Source: Spirochaetia bacterium (GTDB lineage: Bacteria > Spirochaetota > Spirochaetia > DSM-16054 > Sediminispirochaetaceae). From it: DNA of 64,000 nucleotides. Shown piece after piece: positions 26,886 to 35,041 of the stretch. The notes beneath the pieces were generated by a model. That model did not search any database and was not told where the DNA came from. It saw nothing but the letters and a program-made list of their open reading frames with translations. Position 1 is the first letter of the stretch; each line of letters opens with the position of its first letter. Where the stretch lies: positions 1 to 64,000 of the forward strand of contig JAIPFV010000002.1 of NCBI GenBank assembly GCA_021736475.1. The letters run 5' to 3'. A program made the translations under genes and the position numbers.

Positions 26886-28319
26886 GTGTCATTAAACTGG
26901 AAGGAGATCGACCTCGTACTGGAGGAGCTTCGTTTAGAGAACAGCTCTATCCAGAAAATTCGCCAACCCGATTTTAAGACCCTTGTACTTGATCTCTACG
27001 CTCCCGGAAACCGGCAAAGTCTGTTTATTTCTCTGGCCCAGGGAAAAACCCGTCTCCATCGGCTTACCCGCTCCTTCAAAAATCAAGTCCCTCTACAGCG
27101 TTTTGCCCAATTTTTACGCTCACGCATCAAGGGGGGGAAGATCCGCACTGCAGAGCAGATCGGCGGCGAGCGAATAGTACGCTTGGAGATCACCCGGGGG
27201 GGCGAAACGACACTGCTGTATATACGGCTATGGGGAGGGGCTGCAAACATTATCGCCACCGACAGCAGCCATATTATTCTGGATGCGTTCTATCGCCGCC
27301 CCAAGCGCAACGAGGTTTCAGGAGAGTACTTCAACCCGCAAGAAATAATTGCTGCCGCTAAAGCTAAAACCGCGGATGATACTCCCCCCAAGAAGTTCAC
27401 CCCTCGCGAAAACCCTAGCTCATTGAGCTTCAATCAGTTTATTGAACAGGAGTATTTCAAGCGAGAGATAGAACAAGAGTTAGGTAGTCTTAGAGAACGG
27501 GCGGAGGCACTGCATGAAAAGCAGATAGCTAATATCGATTCTAAAATCTCCGAGCTGCAGCGCAAATCCTATGACAATGAGGAGCTTGAGGGGCTGAAAC
27601 AGACCGGTGATCTTATAATGGCTAATCTGCATTTAATTCAGCCGGGAAGTAAATGGGCGCGCCTGGAGGATTTCTATCATGAAAACGCTCCCACCGAAAT
27701 TGAGTTAGATCCCACCCTCAGCCCACAGCAGAACGGTGAAGCCTATTATAAAAAATATCGAAAAGCAAAACGCCAGGGGGAACATCTTAAAGAAGAACTT
27801 GCCAACCTTAAACAGAGTAAACGGCAACTGCAGCAGCAGACCGAACAGCTGTATGCAATCGACGACCCTGAGCAGCAGCTGCAGGCACTTAGGGAGTTTA
27901 TTTCCCAGTACAGCCCTAAAAAAGGCCAGAAATCCGGCACCGCCGCACCGGGCTTGCGCTTTCAGTCCGGTCAGTTCACCATCCTGGTAGGGCGAACCGC
28001 CAAGGAGAACGATGCACTCCTCCGGCATTATGTACGGGGCAACGATTACTGGCTGCACACCCGCGACTACCCCGGTGGATATGTCTTTATTAAATACATC
28101 TCCGGTAAATCGGTTCCCCTGGAAACCTTGCTGGATGCCGGCAATTTGGCTTTACACTACTCTAAGGGAAGAGCCGGTGGTAAGGCTGAACTTTATTACA
28201 CCCAGGTAAAATACCTTCGACGGGCAAAAGAGGGACCCCAAGGCCTGGTCATTCCAACACAAGAAAAAAACATCTCGATAGAACTGGATGAGGAGCGGAT
28301 ACAGCGATTACTGAGCTAA
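26886..28319 (+). CDS. rqcH: NFACT family protein (RqcH-like, ribosome quality control)
   Basis: RqcH binds stalled 50S-peptidyl-tRNA complexes and recruits tRNA-Ala to add C-terminal alanine tails. The 477 aa protein has an NFACT-N domain, a long charged coiled coil (about 190-340, e.g. ELQRKSYDNEELEGLKQ) and a C-terminal NFACT-R domain (FTILVGRTAKEN, GNDYWLHTRDYPGGYVFI). It is about 100 residues shorter than the B. subtilis protein. The position expected to hold the Asp-Arg pair reads Glu95-Arg96. The GTG start lies three bases after the macrodomain stop. Confidence 0.85.
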   Translation: MSLNWKEIDLVLEELRLENSSIQKIRQPDFKTLVLDLYAPGNRQSLFISLAQGKTRLHRLTRSFKNQVPLQRFAQFLRSRIKGGKIRTAEQIGGERIVRLEITRGGETTLLYIRLWGGAANIIATDSSHIILDAFYRRPKRNEVSGEYFNPQEIIAAAKAKTADDTPPKKFTPRENPSSLSFNQFIEQEYFKREIEQELGSLRERAEALHEKQIANIDSKISELQRKSYDNEELEGLKQTGDLIMANLHLIQPGSKWARLEDFYHENAPTEIELDPTLSPQQNGEAYYKKYRKAKRQGEHLKEELANLKQSKRQLQQQTEQLYAIDDPEQQLQALREFISQYSPKKGQKSGTAAPGLRFQSGQFTILVGRTAKENDALLRHYVRGNDYWLHTRDYPGGYVFIKYISGKSVPLETLLDAGNLALHYSKGRAGGKAELYYTQVKYLRRAKEGPQGLVIPTQEKNISIELDEERIQRLLS

Positions 28320-28359
28320 TACACCCCCCTGTTCATGATGGATTGAAAGAGAGGGCTAT

Positions 28360-29277
28360 GTGCGAGATAATACAACTATGGAAACTGGATCGAACTTTCG
28401 TGCTCCACTAGTAAGCGGTATATTTTATCCTGAAGATGCGGATACCCTTGTACAGTTAGTACAGGATCTGCTGGACAGGGTTTCTTCAGAAGAGGACCAA
28501 CAGACAAGTCCCCCACCGGGACATCAACTGCGCGTTTTGCTTGTACCCCATGCCTCATATCCGCATATAGGCAGCTACCTTGCCAGGGCTTTTCTGCATG
28601 TATCTATGACTATGCCAATTGAGCGGGTAGTACTTGTATCTACAGTACATCGGGATTTCGAAAAGCGGGTTTGGCTTCCGGATTTCGATGCGTTCCGATG
28701 TCCCCTCGCCGATTTCCCGGTAGACAGGCAGTCGATACGCAGCCTCACCGACAGTGCCTCCAGCGACAATTCTTCCAGCGACGGAGAACCTTTTCAAATA
28801 AATAATATCCCCTTTGCTGAGGAGCATTCCCAGGAGATACTCCTGCCCATGCTTGCTCGAACCCTTCCTAATGCGGTTATCCTACCGCTGCTGCTTGGTC
28901 AAAACTCACGAGAGCTCATCCAGCACACTGCACATGCCTTAAAACAGTTGCAGCTGACTGAGGACCCGCATACCCTGTTTATCATAAGCTCCAATCTCAG
29001 CAGTTTCACCGATTCAGTGAATGCCCAGAAGCAAGCCCAAAGTTTTCTCTCTGAACTTGAACAGGAATCGCCTAATTTTTTGGCTTCACGCCAAATTACA
29101 GCCTGCGGCCGGGGCGGACTTCAGCTGGTTCAAGAGCTGTTCCACGGAGACCTCACTTACCTGAATTTGGAAGTGGGACGCTCAGGGGTCATTCAGCCTG
29201 AGCAGAGAGAGGTATGGTACGGAAGTTTTGCCGGTTATATCCCTATAAAAACACATACCACCAGGGAGGAGTTATGA
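28360..29277 (+). CDS. Memo family protein (AmmeMemoRadiSam system protein B)
   Basis: A 305 aa Memo-family protein, related by fold to LigB-type extradiol dioxygenases but with no settled reaction. Conserved points are LVPHASYP (usual PHAGY), VVLVSTVHRD in place of the GPSHH motif, EEHSQEILLPML and ACGRGGLQLV, so most putative metal/active-site residues (His, His, Cys) remain. The GTG at 28360 follows GAGAGG; ATG 28378 is an alternative. It overlaps the AMMECR1 gene by ATGA. The radical-SAM partner expected for the three-gene system is not in the window. Confidence 0.88.
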   Translation: MRDNTTMETGSNFRAPLVSGIFYPEDADTLVQLVQDLLDRVSSEEDQQTSPPPGHQLRVLLVPHASYPHIGSYLARAFLHVSMTMPIERVVLVSTVHRDFEKRVWLPDFDAFRCPLADFPVDRQSIRSLTDSASSDNSSSDGEPFQINNIPFAEEHSQEILLPMLARTLPNAVILPLLLGQNSRELIQHTAHALKQLQLTEDPHTLFIISSNLSSFTDSVNAQKQAQSFLSELEQESPNFLASRQITACGRGGLQLVQELFHGDLTYLNLEVGRSGVIQPEQREVWYGSFAGYIPIKTHTTREEL

Positions 29278-29828
29278 ATTTTAGCCTTTCTTCACAGGAA
29301 AAATCTATTTTACTCAAGACAGCCCGCGAGAGCATCCGCGGAGCACTTACCGGAGAGCCCCCACAATACCCCGAAGCAACTGAAAACCTGCAGCAGGACT
29401 GCGGCGCCTTTGTCACCCTGCATGCAGGGGAAAAACTGCGGGGCTGCATCGGACATATAATCGCCACTAAACCGCTGCTCGAAGCGGTGAAGGAGTTAGC
29501 CCGGTCAAGTGCTTTTGAAGACCCCCGTTTCCCCCCCCTGAGGCTATCTGAATTGGATGCGGTGGATATAGAAATCTCCGTGCTCACCCCTCTGGAGCGG
29601 GCTGAATCAGCCGAACAGGTTGAAGTCGGAGTACATGGGGTATATATTAAATCCGGTGCCCGTTCGGGAGTACTACTACCACAAGTACCGGTAGAACAGG
29701 GCTGGAACCGCCGCCAATATTTAAGCAACCTCTGCCTAAAAGCAGGCCTTGCAGGCGACTGCTGGACCAGCCCCCAGGCCGAGTTGTATCTGTTCACTGC
29801 CATAGTGTTCGGGGAGAAGGAGCAATAA
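29274..29828 (+). CDS. AMMECR1 domain protein (AmmeMemoRadiSam system protein A)
   Basis: A 184 aa AMMECR1-domain protein. The invariant LRGCIGHI is clear, with FEDPRFPPLRLSELD and IEISVLTPLE following as in the family. Function unproven; bacterial genomes pair it with Memo and a radical-SAM protein. The start codon lies inside the Memo stop (ATGA), with GGAGG directly upstream, so translation is coupled. The frame also opens earlier (29214) but only within Memo. An unknown membrane protein starts four bases after its stop. Confidence 0.92.
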   Translation: MNFSLSSQEKSILLKTARESIRGALTGEPPQYPEATENLQQDCGAFVTLHAGEKLRGCIGHIIATKPLLEAVKELARSSAFEDPRFPPLRLSELDAVDIEISVLTPLERAESAEQVEVGVHGVYIKSGARSGVLLPQVPVEQGWNRRQYLSNLCLKAGLAGDCWTSPQAELYLFTAIVFGEKEQ

Positions 29829-29832
29829 TTTT

Positions 29833-31341
29833 ATGCAGACATCATCACTAGTTCGATCAAACGAGATCTCTCCACCCCTGGTAACCCCTCTGATCAGCGG
29901 AGAGCATAAATACACCGGTATTAGAATCGCACCTGCCCATTCAGGACTTCATAAAACGATTCGAAATCCGCAAAGCTTAAGCGGCTGGTATGTGTCTGAA
30001 AACAATATCTCCCCCTGGCAATGGAACTCAACCATGGAGCACCAAAAGTGGCTCTACCTGACCTTCTCCGATACATCCCAAGACCTACATCCCCTGAGCG
30101 ATATATTTCATATGAAGATCGAGGGAACCCTTCGTATGCTCGAACGTTATTTGCGGGCTCTCAACAGCCTTGCTAATCGTGAAAAGCTTGATGCCAATGC
30201 GTTGTATCTTTCAGCCAGCTTCTATGATGAAAGCGGGAACTTCTACTTTCTCAATCCGCAAATTGCCCAGCTCACTCAACAGAATTATGAACAGTTAATC
30301 GGAACACCGGAAAAGAATGGAACCGGAGCTATCGGAGGGCAGCAAGAGATTCTACCGGTGTTGGCCAATCACCTGCAGCTTCAATTGCTTCGAAACAGCA
30401 ACCAAGCCTCCAGTCAAACCAGGACACCGCTGCATCTACACACACAGCTGCCCCAGCTGAATCCACGGATTGCTGATTTTTTGTTCAAACAGGTAAATAA
30501 CAGGCTCTCCTCTTCTCGATCTGATGCTCGTACTGCTGCTCGGGGCAGAGCTGCAAGGGCTTCTAGTTCACCCTTTGCCGATAAGATTCTGGAGTTTGCA
30601 GACGAAATTTCCCTTTGGCTTGACAGCACGGTTTTTGAAAATATCCATTTGGAGCAGGCCGAAGAGCGCCGGAAAGATGCTAATGCGGCGGAGCAGGCTA
30701 TCCGGAAAAGAGAAAAAAGGCGTAATTTTAAAAAGAACCACGGTTCCACTGTTTTTATTAGTGCAGCAGCTCTACTAGCATTAGCCTTCTTTGCGTCCCC
30801 CTTTGTAAAAAATGCATTCGAGCCGGATATTACCGTTGGACTTACTCCTGTGGAAGTAATTGAGCTATTTTATCAAAGCCAAAACAGCCTAGACCACGAG
30901 GCAATGAATGAGTGCACCAGTAGTTCAGCCGGAAAAGCTTATATAAACCAAGTCACTACTCTGTTTGTAATTTCAAGAGTTCGTCAGGGAATCGAAATGA
31001 AAGATGTTTTCACTCCAGCCCCGGAATGGGTAGCAGCCGGACAGCCTGAATTGAAGGACACTAGTTTCGTCTTTGGTATCACCGATCTTAACATAAGAGC
31101 CACCAGCGAGAACCGTCAGTTTGAAGTTGCTTTCATCAAATGGTCGACCCTCCCACCTAAAGCTGAAGAGCTTACTTCAGAAGAGAAAATGGCGGAGGTC
31201 GCATCCACCGATGAAGTGCAGGCCTTTCGGGTTAAAGAAACCGTACACCTGATCGATACATCCAAGGGGTGGAAGATAGACCGTATTGAGCGGACCCACT
31301 ATGAACCCTACGACTTTAGAACAGCGATGCAATCAAGGTAA
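29833..31341 (+). CDS. Unknown membrane-anchored protein downstream of AMMECR1
   Basis: A 502 aa protein not recognised. Residues 1-290 look soluble. A strongly basic stretch (IRKREKRRNFKKNHG) precedes a single membrane helix (VFISAAALLALAFFASPFV, about 308-326), and about 175 residues follow that may be external. The outer part, starting VGLTPVEVIELFYQSQNSLDHEAM, resembles the start of NTF2/DUF4878-like folds, which is a guess. AAGGAG lies upstream, and it probably shares the Memo-AMMECR1 transcript. Its 3' end overlaps the convergent FecR-like gene by 26 bases. Confidence 0.75.
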   Translation: MQTSSLVRSNEISPPLVTPLISGEHKYTGIRIAPAHSGLHKTIRNPQSLSGWYVSENNISPWQWNSTMEHQKWLYLTFSDTSQDLHPLSDIFHMKIEGTLRMLERYLRALNSLANREKLDANALYLSASFYDESGNFYFLNPQIAQLTQQNYEQLIGTPEKNGTGAIGGQQEILPVLANHLQLQLLRNSNQASSQTRTPLHLHTQLPQLNPRIADFLFKQVNNRLSSSRSDARTAARGRAARASSSPFADKILEFADEISLWLDSTVFENIHLEQAEERRKDANAAEQAIRKREKRRNFKKNHGSTVFISAAALLALAFFASPFVKNAFEPDITVGLTPVEVIELFYQSQNSLDHEAMNECTSSSAGKAYINQVTTLFVISRVRQGIEMKDVFTPAPEWVAAGQPELKDTSFVFGITDLNIRATSENRQFEVAFIKWSTLPPKAEELTSEEKMAEVASTDEVQAFRVKETVHLIDTSKGWKIDRIERTHYEPYDFRTAMQSR

Positions 31342-32356
31342 ACACAGAGGTGCTAAAAAAAAGACCGCTGGAAATACTCATGGAAAGAGCTAAATTATCA
31401 CGAACACCCCGATTCATGTCTCCAACCAGGGGATCGGCATAGGCAAAAGTGAGCGCGGCTGCCCCGAAAACAGCTCCTATACCGGCAGTCAAAAGCGAGC
31501 CCCGCCTCAACTGTGACTGGGTAAAATTAAACTGAGCTCCGGGAGGAGGCTCCTTGCCTCCGTCTTCTGTGTCTGTCGAAGTCTCCGTCTCTGCCGCAAA
31601 CTCGCTCTCAGGGGAAACAGCAATGGGAGTAGCCTGAAAATCGTTCTGCCTCCAGAAAGTCTGTATTTCCGATGAAAGAACATCCCTTTGAAAGGCATAA
31701 CGAGGCACAGCGGGGGATTCTTCGACATTCTCTGTACTATCACTAAGCTCATATACAGACAGCATTTCATCAGCGGAAAGCTCAACCCCTTGCTCACTGA
31801 ACAAGTCAGCTTCTGTTTCTACGATATTCACGGTAGGCTGAACTTCCACCTGCCCTTCAAAGCAGTATACAGAGGCAACCGTAGTGTTTTTTTCTGAGTT
31901 GTAAAGTATATCGTATCCGAAATCGGTTCCCCGAACCCCTGCGACCATACTCGGACCTGTGAGCGCAAACTGTGACAGGCCTGCTAACTTTTGAACTCTG
32001 GCCCGAACACGGCCATAGGAGACCTTGTAGCGAGAGGAGTCCGGTTCGGAGGCTTCGTCAATTTTAAAACTGGTATTTTCAGCTATCTTGAGCACATTCC
32101 TGGACCCTGTCACCTGAATTTCCAAAAAGGTACCCTTATACGTGTTTATATAATCTCCCGGATAAAAGTCCAATCCTTCAACAATGTCGGCGGCAAGATC
32201 GTACACTTCCGATTTCCCATCACGCACTATTTCGAAACTTGTACCGGATGCATAGATTAAACTGCCCGCAGCAGCATCTGCACCGGTAGAAGCCTGGCTC
32301 CACAGGGGCATGAAAGCACTGCAAAGGAACAGGGCTGTTATCCATACTCGCATCAT
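31316..32356 (-). CDS. FecR-domain exported protein
   Basis: An exported FecR-like protein of about 347 aa. From the ATG at 32356 (AGGAG four bases upstream) it starts with a signal peptide (MMRVWITALFLCSAFMPLWSQA). The FecR beta domain follows: GDYINTYKGTFLEIQVTG, NTSFKI, YGRVRARVQ and PSMVAGVRGTDFGYDI. The C-terminal 60 residues hold two hydrophobic segments. In spirochaetes such proteins usually stand apart from iron uptake, and no TonB receptor or ECF sigma gene is near, so signalling to a sigma factor is unlikely. Last gene of the murC-to-miaA run. Confidence 0.85.
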   Translation of the reverse strand: MMRVWITALFLCSAFMPLWSQASTGADAAAGSLIYASGTSFEIVRDGKSEVYDLAADIVEGLDFYPGDYINTYKGTFLEIQVTGSRNVLKIAENTSFKIDEASEPDSSRYKVSYGRVRARVQKLAGLSQFALTGPSMVAGVRGTDFGYDILYNSEKNTTVASVYCFEGQVEVQPTVNIVETEADLFSEQGVELSADEMLSVYELSDSTENVEESPAVPRYAFQRDVLSSEIQTFWRQNDFQATPIAVSPESEFAAETETSTDTEDGGKEPPPGAQFNFTQSQLRRGSLLTAGIGAVFGAAALTFAYADPLVGDMNRGVRDNLALSMSISSGLFFSTSVFTLIASLF

Positions 32357-32408
32357 TTGGCTCCTTTTGTTCATACTCTCAGAAGTGTACCGCAAAACCA
32401 CCCGTATA

Positions 32409-33401
32409 TCAAACAAAATCAGAGACCCGTATAGAAATCGCCTCGGACTCTTCAGGAGTATACCACTCGGTCTCGGCTATTCGCTTAAAAAAAGTAATTT
32501 GTCGTTTTGCATAACGGCGGCTGTTTTTTTTAATTTCAGCTCTGATCTGATCGAACATAGTTTCTGTAAAGCTTCCGATCTCGGGCCTATGAATATCTGA
32601 ACTTTCATCTTCAAAGCGTTGGGCTTCAAAAAACTCGCGATATCCAATCCCACGCATCCCGGGATCTTCAGCTGTAAAACCCCGTGCTATCAGCTCCCTC
32701 ACTTCGCCCACCAGCCCTTCCGCCCACATTTGCTCTACCCGACGATCAATTCTAGAGTAAAGCTCCACCCGTTCCCGGTGCAGACCGAGAACTAAATACT
32801 CATACCCGGGTCGCAGGGATGGAGACTGTCGGTAGCTGCTGAGAGGCTTTCCAGAGCTATACTGCACCTCCAACGCCCGGATTACACGCTGAGTATCATT
32901 TGGATGCAGTTTTTGGGCAGTCACAGGATCACACTGCTGCAGTTCCTGAAACAGTTCTTCCCTGCCCGATTGCCGCAATCTTGTATAGAGGGACTCTCTA
33001 ATTTCCACATCCGCCGATGGGGTTGGGGGAAGACCGTACAAAAAGTGGTAAAAGTAAAAGGCGGTCCCACCGGTGATCAATGGGATGTGCCCGCGGGAAC
33101 AAATATCCTGTATCAAACGGTCCGCATCTCGCACAAACTGCCCGACATCATACTGTTCAGTGGGACTGCACATGTCTATTAAATGATGGGGAATTCGCCG
33201 CTGTAGTTCAGATGACGGTTTTGCGGTTCCAATATCAAGGGAGCGATACACCTGCATTGAGTCGGCATTGATGATTTCAAACTTATGCTCGGAGTCAACA
33301 AAGAGCTGTTCCACCAATGCGGTCTTGCCGACCGCAGTGGGACCGAACAGCAGTACGACGGGTAGATTATTCTTCGATTCTATACTCAACTTTTTTATCA
33401 A
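32409..33401 (-). CDS. miaA: tRNA dimethylallyltransferase MiaA
   Basis: Adds the dimethylallyl group to A37 of tRNAs reading U-starting codons. The 330 aa protein has the P-loop GPTAVGKT at 20-27, INADSMQVYRSLDIGTAKP, HLID and the C-terminal KRQITFFKR. The apparent start is TTG at 33401, inside rpoZ; TTG 33389 is the only later option before the P-loop, so at least 23 bases overlap rpoZ. No Shine-Dalgarno is seen for either, which points to translational coupling with rpoZ. Confidence 0.94.
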   Translation of the reverse strand: MIKKLSIESKNNLPVVLLFGPTAVGKTALVEQLFVDSEHKFEIINADSMQVYRSLDIGTAKPSSELQRRIPHHLIDMCSPTEQYDVGQFVRDADRLIQDICSRGHIPLITGGTAFYFYHFLYGLPPTPSADVEIRESLYTRLRQSGREELFQELQQCDPVTAQKLHPNDTQRVIRALEVQYSSGKPLSSYRQSPSLRPGYEYLVLGLHRERVELYSRIDRRVEQMWAEGLVGEVRELIARGFTAEDPGMRGIGYREFFEAQRFEDESSDIHRPEIGSFTETMFDQIRAEIKKNSRRYAKRQITFFKRIAETEWYTPEESEAISIRVSDFV

Positions 33402-33558
33402 GGATCTGTTTGATTGCGGTGGGAACCACTTTTCCGTTATTTATTTCAACTTCCTCATCACCGGTAATGGTTAGCTGATTTGCCCGCTTAATGGCGGCAG
33501 AGGTCATTTCGTAGATATTTCCTTTCCAGCCTACAAGCTTATCGAGGGGTATTATCAT
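33367..33558 (-). CDS. rpoZ: RNA polymerase omega subunit
   Basis: A 63 aa omega-like protein that stabilises beta prime in core RNA polymerase. The pattern MIIPLDKLVGWKGNIYEMTS followed by AAIKRANQL and KVVPTAIKQIL matches the short omega form, with the conserved arginine/alanine helix. AGGAGA lies 8 bases before the ATG. Its 3' end overlaps miaA. A good promoter and three 13 bp tandem repeats lie in the 81 bp gap upstream, so rpoZ-miaA can probably be transcribed apart from cmk. Confidence 0.85.
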   Translation of the reverse strand: MIIPLDKLVGWKGNIYEMTSAAIKRANQLTITGDEEVEINNGKVVPTAIKQILDKKVEYRIEE

Positions 33559-33578
33559 AAAGTTTCTCCTAAATTAAT

Positions 33579-33617
33579 TACGTCGTTTATATACGTCGTC
33601 TAAATACGTCAGATTCT
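33579..33617 (-). repeat. Three 13 bp tandem repeats in the rpoZ leader
   Basis: On the plus strand TACGTC occurs at 33579, 33592 and 33605, exactly 13 bp apart. The first two units agree at 11 of 13 bases (TACGTCGTTTATA, TACGTCGTCTAAA); the third keeps only the TACGTC core. They fall between the predicted start of transcription and the rpoZ ribosome-binding site. Confidence 0.6.
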
Positions 33618-33628
33618 TTGGTGCATAC

Positions 33629-33658
33629 AGTATAGCAAATTAGTCCTTCTTCTGTAAA
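33629..33658 (-). promoter_or_regulatory. Candidate sigma70 promoter for rpoZ-miaA
   Basis: On the minus strand TTTACA (33658-33653), an 18 bp spacer and TATACT (33634-33629) each fit consensus at five of six bases. The -35 overlaps the end of cmk. The expected start near 33622 gives a leader of about 60 bases containing the TACGTC repeats. Confidence 0.45.
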
Positions 33659-34185
33659 GAATCAACTGCTTGTTCGATTATATCGGCGATTTGAAACTGA
33701 TTCAGTGTATCTGCATCTACAATTAAATCGGCAAAATCGTATTTATCATTATCGATCCCGTAGATTTTCTTGTAGCGTCCATTGTCTCGTAGGTCCCGTC
33801 GGTGGGTCTCCTTCAGTTTATCCTCAACACTTCCACCCTCACGCTCGGCAATTCTGGCAGCCCGTGTTTCGAGTGAAGCCTTCAGATACACCTTCAAGTC
33901 CGCATCTTCTAACAGCCAGATTGCGAGTCGCGAACCCAACACACAGTCCCCTTCCTCAGCCATTTCGACCTGCTTTCTATCAAGCTCCCGGTCATACGAG
34001 TAATCCTTCTCAGCCAGACTGCAAAACTCCTCGAAATCTATCCCTTTTTCATCGGCCATATCATGAAAGGTATAGTTTATAAGGCGTAGATTCAGCCTCT
34101 CCGCAACTATACGGCTTACAGACGAGTTTCCGCAGCCGCTCTTACCTGAAATTGCAATTTTTAAGCCGGTGTTCTTATTCGACAT
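33640..34185 (-). CDS. Cytidylate kinase-like protein
   Basis: A 181 aa P-loop kinase of the short archaeal/spirochaetal cytidylate kinase type, expected to phosphorylate CMP/dCMP. The nucleotide loop reads ISGKSGCGNSS (12-22), with Asn20 where most P-loops have lysine. The monophosphate-binding and lid regions follow (VLGSRLAIWLL, TRAARIAEREGG, RRDLRDNGRYKKIYG). It overlaps yicC by 11 bases. The same neighbours (yicC, rpoZ, miaA) are common in treponemes. The substrate is inferred from family. Confidence 0.85.
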   Translation of the reverse strand: MSNKNTGLKIAISGKSGCGNSSVSRIVAERLNLRLINYTFHDMADEKGIDFEEFCSLAEKDYSYDRELDRKQVEMAEEGDCVLGSRLAIWLLEDADLKVYLKASLETRAARIAEREGGSVEDKLKETHRRDLRDNGRYKKIYGIDNDKYDFADLIVDADTLNQFQIADIIEQAVDSLQKKD

Positions 34186-35041
34186 TCCTTAGTTGCTCCC
34201 TTATTTTTTCTAATGCATCCTTTGCCTCAACCACAGCTTGGTTAATTGCAATGATATTACTTTTTGAACCGATAGTATTAATTTCCCGATGCATCTCCTG
34301 ACAAATAAAATCCAGCTTTTTCCCAACGCCACCGCTTTCCTGCATATAATTCATAAACTGATCGAGATGACTCCGCATCCGTACGGTTTCTTCGCCTACC
34401 GAATATTTCATCAGCATCACAGCAGTCTCGGAGAGGATACGGTTCTCATCGTAATTCTCCCCTACCAGTTCTTTAAAACGCTCGGTAAGCTGATTCTGAA
34501 TATACTCTTCGAGTTTGACCGAATGGGCTTCAATGGTGGCCAGGCTAGCTTCTAAACTTTGCATGAGGGCACGGATATCCGCATCGGTAGATTCACCTTC
34601 TCTCTGTCGGGATCTTACAAATTCAGAGGCAGCCGCTTCCAACTCCTGTAAAACCAACTTTTCAAACCATTCGAGGTCACGGTTCTTTACCGGCTTGATA
34701 ACTCCTTCTAACCGTAAAAAGTGGCTTAACCGGGGTTCTTCTTGCAGACCGACTGTTTCCGCCAGTCGGCGCAGTGCCGCAGCATACTCTTTGGCCGCAC
34801 TCTGATCAATATACACCTCCAAATCCTCTTCCAGCTCCTTTACCCGCAGGGATATTTCAACCCGCCCCCTAACTATCCTTGATTTTAGATAGTTACGTAG
34901 TGCAGGTTCCAGAGGCGAGAGAAAGGGCGGAGCATTAATCACAATGTCTAAATATCGATTATTGTAGGACTTTAATTCAAGAGCAAGATTCACCCGTTCA
35001 TCCTGATATTCTCGGTATGAGTATCCGGTCATGCTTATCAT
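34175..35041 (-). CDS. yicC: YicC family endoribonuclease-like protein
   Basis: A 288 aa YicC/DUF1732 protein; family members are described as metal-dependent endoribonucleases acting on RNA including small RNAs. The N-terminus MISMTGYSYREY and LKSYNNRYLDI, and the C-terminus GKKLDFICQEMHREINTIGSK with the following NQAVVEAKDALEKIREQLRNVE, are family hallmarks. The start overlaps the murC stop (ATGA) and the end overlaps cmk. Confidence 0.93.
   Translation of the reverse strand: MISMTGYSYREYQDERVNLALELKSYNNRYLDIVINAPPFLSPLEPALRNYLKSRIVRGRVEISLRVKELEEDLEVYIDQSAAKEYAAALRRLAETVGLQEEPRLSHFLRLEGVIKPVKNRDLEWFEKLVLQELEAAASEFVRSRQREGESTDADIRALMQSLEASLATIEAHSVKLEEYIQNQLTERFKELVGENYDENRILSETAVMLMKYSVGEETVRMRSHLDQFMNYMQESGGVGKKLDFICQEMHREINTIGSKSNIIAINQAVVEAKDALEKIREQLRNVE

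Noticed and set aside
29243-29803. 186-codon minus-strand frame opposite the AMMECR1 gene
   Set aside because: Shadow of the AMMECR1 coding sequence, which has LRGCIG and a proper start.
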